From Streptomyces sp. NBC_01214 (GTDB lineage: Bacteria; Actinomycetota; Actinomycetes; Streptomycetales; Streptomycetaceae): a DNA stretch of 64,000 nucleotides. Where the stretch lies: positions 248,001 through 312,000 of the forward strand of contig NZ_JAPEOS010000001.1 in assembly GCF_026340975.1 (NCBI RefSeq), given 5' to 3'. A program made the position numbers and the translations under genes. Numbering within the stretch: the stretch's first letter is position 1; each line of letters opens with the position of its first letter. Below the pieces are notes generated by a model. The model was not told where the DNA came from and ran no database searches. It worked only from the letters and a program-made list of their open reading frames with translations. Of the stretch, positions 61,087 through 64,000 are shown one piece after another.

Positions 61087-62511
61087 ATGAGCGTAGTCAC
61101 CAATACGACCACCATCGGCGCCATCGAGCTGCCGAGCAGGCGGAACACCGAACTCCTGCTGCTCGGCTTCGCCGTGCTCATCCCGATGTTCGCCTACGCC
61201 AACGTGGGCCTCGCGATCAACGGCACCCTGCCCCCCGGCATGGTGCTCTACGGCCTCGGCCTCGGCGCCCTCGCCGGGATCGCGCACCTCGTCGTGCGCC
61301 GGTACGCCAAGTACGCCGACCCGCTGCTGCTGCCGCTGGCGACCCTGCTCAACGGGCTGGGCCTCGTCCTGATCTGGCGCCTGGACCAGTCCGAGCGCCT
61401 GCAGAACCTCGCCAAGCGGTCCTTCGGCGCGTTCTCCCCCTCCGCGCCGCGCCAGATGATGTACACGGCGCTCGCCATCGCCCTGTTCGCCGCCGTCCTG
61501 CTGGTCCTGAAGGACCACCGCGTCCTGCAGAGATTCACGTACATCTCGATGGCGGGCGCCCTGGTCCTGCTGATCCTGCCCGTCGTCCCGGGTCTGGGCG
61601 CCGACGTCTTCGGCGCGAAGATCTGGATCAGCGTGGGCGGCTTCTCCATCCAGCCCGGCGAGTTCGCGAAGATCGTCATCGCGATCTTCTTCGCCGGCTA
61701 CCTGATGGTGAAGCGCGACGCGCTCGCCCTGGCCAGCCGCCGCTTCATGGGCCTCTACCTGCCGCGCGGCCGCGACCTCGGCCCGATCCTGATGATCTGG
61801 GCGATGAGCCTGCTCGTCCTCGTCTTCGAGAACGACCTCGGCACCTCGCTGCTCTTCTTCGGCATGTTCGTGATCATGCTGTACGTGGCCACCGAGCGCA
61901 CCAGCTGGATCGTCATCGGCCTGCTGATGTCGGTGGGCGGCGCCGTGGTCGTCGGCACCTTCGCCAGCCACGTCCAGGCCCGTGTCAACGCCTGGCTCGA
62001 CCCCTTCGGCTGCTACGCCACCTCGGGCGCCTGTGAGCAGGTCGGCCAGTCGATCATGAGCTTCGGTTCCGGCGGCGTCCTCGGCGCCGGCTGGGGCCAG
62101 GGCAACTCCGACCTGATCGGCTTCGCCGCCAACTCCGACTTCATCTTCTCCACCGTCGGCGAAGAACTCGGCCTCGCCGGCGTGATGGCCTTCCTGCTGC
62201 TCTACGGGCTCATCATCGAACGGGGCGTGCGCACCGCGCTCGCCGCCCGCGACCCCTTCGGCAAGCTCTTCGCCATCGGCCTCTCCGGCGCCTTCGCGCT
62301 CCAGATCTTCGTGGTCGCCGGCGGCGTCATGGGCCTCATCCCCCTCACCGGCATGACGATGCCCTTCCTCGCGTCCGGCGGTTCCTCCGTCCTCGCGAAC
62401 TGGATCCTCATCGCCATCCTCATCCGGATCAGCGACACCGCACGCCGCCCCGCACCGGCCCCCGCCCCGTCCCCCGACTCCGAGATGACCCAGGTGGTCC
62501 GTCCGTCATGA
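61087..62511 (+). CDS. rodA: FtsW/RodA/SpoVE-family peptidoglycan glycosyltransferase
   Basis: A 474-residue polytopic SEDS protein with about 10-12 helices. Signatures are IWISVGGFSIQPGEFAKIVI (about residues 179-198), ENDLGTSLLFFGMFVIML and LTGMTMPFLASGGSSVLANW near the C terminus. SEDS proteins polymerise glycan strands from lipid II together with a class B PBP. Position between a PP2C phosphatase and a PBP matches the rodA-pbpA order of actinobacteria, so RodA is preferred over FtsW. Its stop overlaps the pbp start as ATGA. Confidence 0.93.
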   Translation: MSVVTNTTTIGAIELPSRRNTELLLLGFAVLIPMFAYANVGLAINGTLPPGMVLYGLGLGALAGIAHLVVRRYAKYADPLLLPLATLLNGLGLVLIWRLDQSERLQNLAKRSFGAFSPSAPRQMMYTALAIALFAAVLLVLKDHRVLQRFTYISMAGALVLLILPVVPGLGADVFGAKIWISVGGFSIQPGEFAKIVIAIFFAGYLMVKRDALALASRRFMGLYLPRGRDLGPILMIWAMSLLVLVFENDLGTSLLFFGMFVIMLYVATERTSWIVIGLLMSVGGAVVVGTFASHVQARVNAWLDPFGCYATSGACEQVGQSIMSFGSGGVLGAGWGQGNSDLIGFAANSDFIFSTVGEELGLAGVMAFLLLYGLIIERGVRTALAARDPFGKLFAIGLSGAFALQIFVVAGGVMGLIPLTGMTMPFLASGGSSVLANWILIAILIRISDTARRPAPAPAPSPDSEMTQVVRPS

Positions 62512-63974
62512 ACAAGCCCCTGCGCCGCATCTCGCTGTTCTGCGGGCTGCTCGTCCTCGCCCTGCTGATCCGCACCAACTGGCTGCAGTACGTGCAGGCC
62601 GAGGAGCTCAGCACCCGCAAGGAGAACCGACGGGTCCAGATCGCCCAGTACGCGACCGAGCGCGGCAACATCATCGTCAAGGGCGGCGAGCCGATCACCG
62701 GTTCCAAGGTGACCGACGGCAGTGACTACAAGTACAAGCGGACCTACACGAACGGCGAGCTCTGGGCTCCCGTCACCGGGTACGCCTCGCAGGCCTTCGG
62801 CTCCACCCAGCTGGAATCCCTCGAGGACGGCATCCTCACCGGCAACGACGACCGGCTGTTCTTCGACCGCACCATCGGCATGTTCACCGGGGAGAAGAAG
62901 CAGGGCGGCAACGTCGTCACCACGCTGAACCCCGAAGCCCAGAAGGCCGCCTTCGAGGCGCTGGGCACGAAGAAGGGCGCCGTCGCGGCCATCGACCCGC
63001 GCACCGGCGCCATCCTGGCCCTGGTCTCCACGCCCTCGTACGACCCCTCGCGCTTCGCGGGCAACTCCAAGGACGACGAGAAGGCCTGGGTCGAGCTGAA
63101 GGACAGCGAGGACAAGAACCTCGTCAACCGCGCCCTGCGCGAGACGTACCCGCCGGGCTCCACCTTCAAGGTGGTCACCGCGGCAGCCGCCCTCGAGCAC
63201 GGCGTCGTCCAGGACATCAACGCCCCCACGGACACCCCCGAGCCGTACTTCCTGCCGGGCACCAAGACCGTGATGGTCAACCACGCCGCGGGCTGCGAGA
63301 AGGCCAGCCTGAACAAGGCCCTCGAGGTCTCCTGCAACTCCGTCTTCGCGAACATGGGCGACAAGGTCACCCGCGACAAGATGGTGGAGACCTCGGAGAA
63401 GTTCGGGTTCAACAACGACAAGATCGACATCCCGGTCCGCGCGTTCGCCAGCATCTACGACAAGAAGATGGGCAAGGACGGCAACGCCCAGAGCTCCATC
63501 GGGCAGTTCAACACCGCCGCCACCCCGCTCCAGATGGCCATGGTCACCGCCGCGATCGCCAACGACGGCAAGCTGATGAAGCCGTACATGGTGGACAATC
63601 TCACGGCCCCCAACCTGGACATCATCGAGAGGCACGAGCCGCAGGAGATGAGCCGGCCGCTCTCCGCCGCCAACGCGGAGAAGGTGCAGCAGATGATGGT
63701 CAACGTCGTCGAGCACGGCACCGGCACCAAGGCCAAGATGAAGGACGTCACGGTCGGCGGCAAGACCGGTACGGCGCAGCACGGCGAGGGCAACAAGAAG
63801 CGCCCCTACGCCTGGTTCATCTCCTACGCCGAAAACCAGGACAAGACCTCGCCCGTCGCCGTCGCCGTCGTGATCGAGGACAGCGAGGCGGAGCGCGAGG
63901 ACATCAGCGGTGGCGGTCTGGCCGCTCCCGTGGCCAAGGCGGTCATGCAGGCGGTACTGAACAGCCAGGGGTGA
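62508..63974 (+). CDS. pbpA: Class B penicillin-binding protein (PbpA-like)
   Basis: A 488-residue transpeptidase with one N-terminal membrane helix (about residues 8-23). The transpeptidase motifs are SxxK at Ser218-Lys221 (PPGSTFKVV), SxN at Ser275-Asn277 (EVSCNSVF) and KTG at 419-421 (GGKTGTAQHG). The N-terminal domain is short, as in actinobacterial PbpA rather than long PBP2. It crosslinks peptidoglycan with its SEDS partner. Coupled by ATGA. The kinase genes that usually follow would begin just past the end of this window. The last 26 bases hold no complete feature. Confidence 0.94.
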   Translation: MNKPLRRISLFCGLLVLALLIRTNWLQYVQAEELSTRKENRRVQIAQYATERGNIIVKGGEPITGSKVTDGSDYKYKRTYTNGELWAPVTGYASQAFGSTQLESLEDGILTGNDDRLFFDRTIGMFTGEKKQGGNVVTTLNPEAQKAAFEALGTKKGAVAAIDPRTGAILALVSTPSYDPSRFAGNSKDDEKAWVELKDSEDKNLVNRALRETYPPGSTFKVVTAAAALEHGVVQDINAPTDTPEPYFLPGTKTVMVNHAAGCEKASLNKALEVSCNSVFANMGDKVTRDKMVETSEKFGFNNDKIDIPVRAFASIYDKKMGKDGNAQSSIGQFNTAATPLQMAMVTAAIANDGKLMKPYMVDNLTAPNLDIIERHEPQEMSRPLSAANAEKVQQMMVNVVEHGTGTKAKMKDVTVGGKTGTAQHGEGNKKRPYAWFISYAENQDKTSPVAVAVVIEDSEAEREDISGGGLAAPVAKAVMQAVLNSQG

Positions 63975-64000
63975 TCGAGGGACGACGGGCCGGAGTTCAG

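Overview
The window is typical Streptomyces chromosome: very high GC, frequent GTG and some TTG starts, translationally coupled operons (ATGA or GTGA overlaps), mycothiol-type enzymes, F420/PPOX folds, two actinobacterial Ser/Thr kinases and a bacterial proteasome activator. From memory, the gene order (two bkd clusters, an orphan response regulator with a PPOX gene, paired kinases, a PadR/ABC cassette, a tRNA-Leu, then FHA-FHA-PP2C-RodA-PBP) resembles the part of the S. coelicolor core near oriC (about SCO3815 to SCO3847). Two perfect Streptomyces-type parS sites (32680-32693 and 52517-52530) fit an origin-proximal position. I see no insertion sequence, prophage, CRISPR array or integrase.

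Layout. 1-15.6 kb is a more variable stretch: an ATP-grasp protein, a decayed LURP-one-like gene, a nitrilase-family amidase, a mycothiol-dependent isomerase-like protein, an AraC regulator, a GntR/MFS pair, a DUF418 membrane protein, a papain-like protease with a C-terminal beta-propeller next to a chagasin-like inhibitor, a GntR-TetR hybrid regulator, a DUF1266 protein, a PPOX protein and a GNAT acetyltransferase. 15.6-19.3 kb is the first complete branched-chain 2-oxoacid dehydrogenase operon (E1alpha-E1beta-E2). 19.6-24.4 kb holds an orphan NarL-type regulator, a PPOX protein with a DosR-type box in front of it, and two divergent membrane Ser/Thr kinases. 24.6-34.8 kb holds a small secreted protein, a PadR-controlled ABC exporter, the proteasome activator Bpa, molybdenum-cofactor genes mobA and moeA, a 2TM potassium channel and a quinone oxidoreductase. 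35-39.2 kb is the second bkd operon with a divergent Lrp/AsnC gene.

39.3-50 kb is the phenylacetate region: a TetR regulator coupled to a 3-hydroxyacyl-CoA dehydrogenase, divergent paaN, a TrmH methyltransferase, and a two-gene membrane operon (HTTM and DUF5819) divergent from paaABCDE. The same 17-bp operator lies in both divergent paa promoters, and a version with one change in its 14-bp core lies in the promoter of the second bkd operon. This suggests one TetR regulator joins aromatic and branched-chain acyl-CoA catabolism. 50-57.5 kb has a lone acyl-CoA dehydrogenase behind a KstR-like site and four 15-bp repeats, then a rhodanese, a J-domain protein, a DUF2252 protein, a two-component pair and a protein that joins a YrhB/Imm35-like domain to a papain-fold deamidase-like domain. 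57.7-64 kb has tRNA-Leu(CAG) and the growth/division cluster fhaA-fhaB-pstP-rodA-pbpA, cut by the window edge before the expected kinases.
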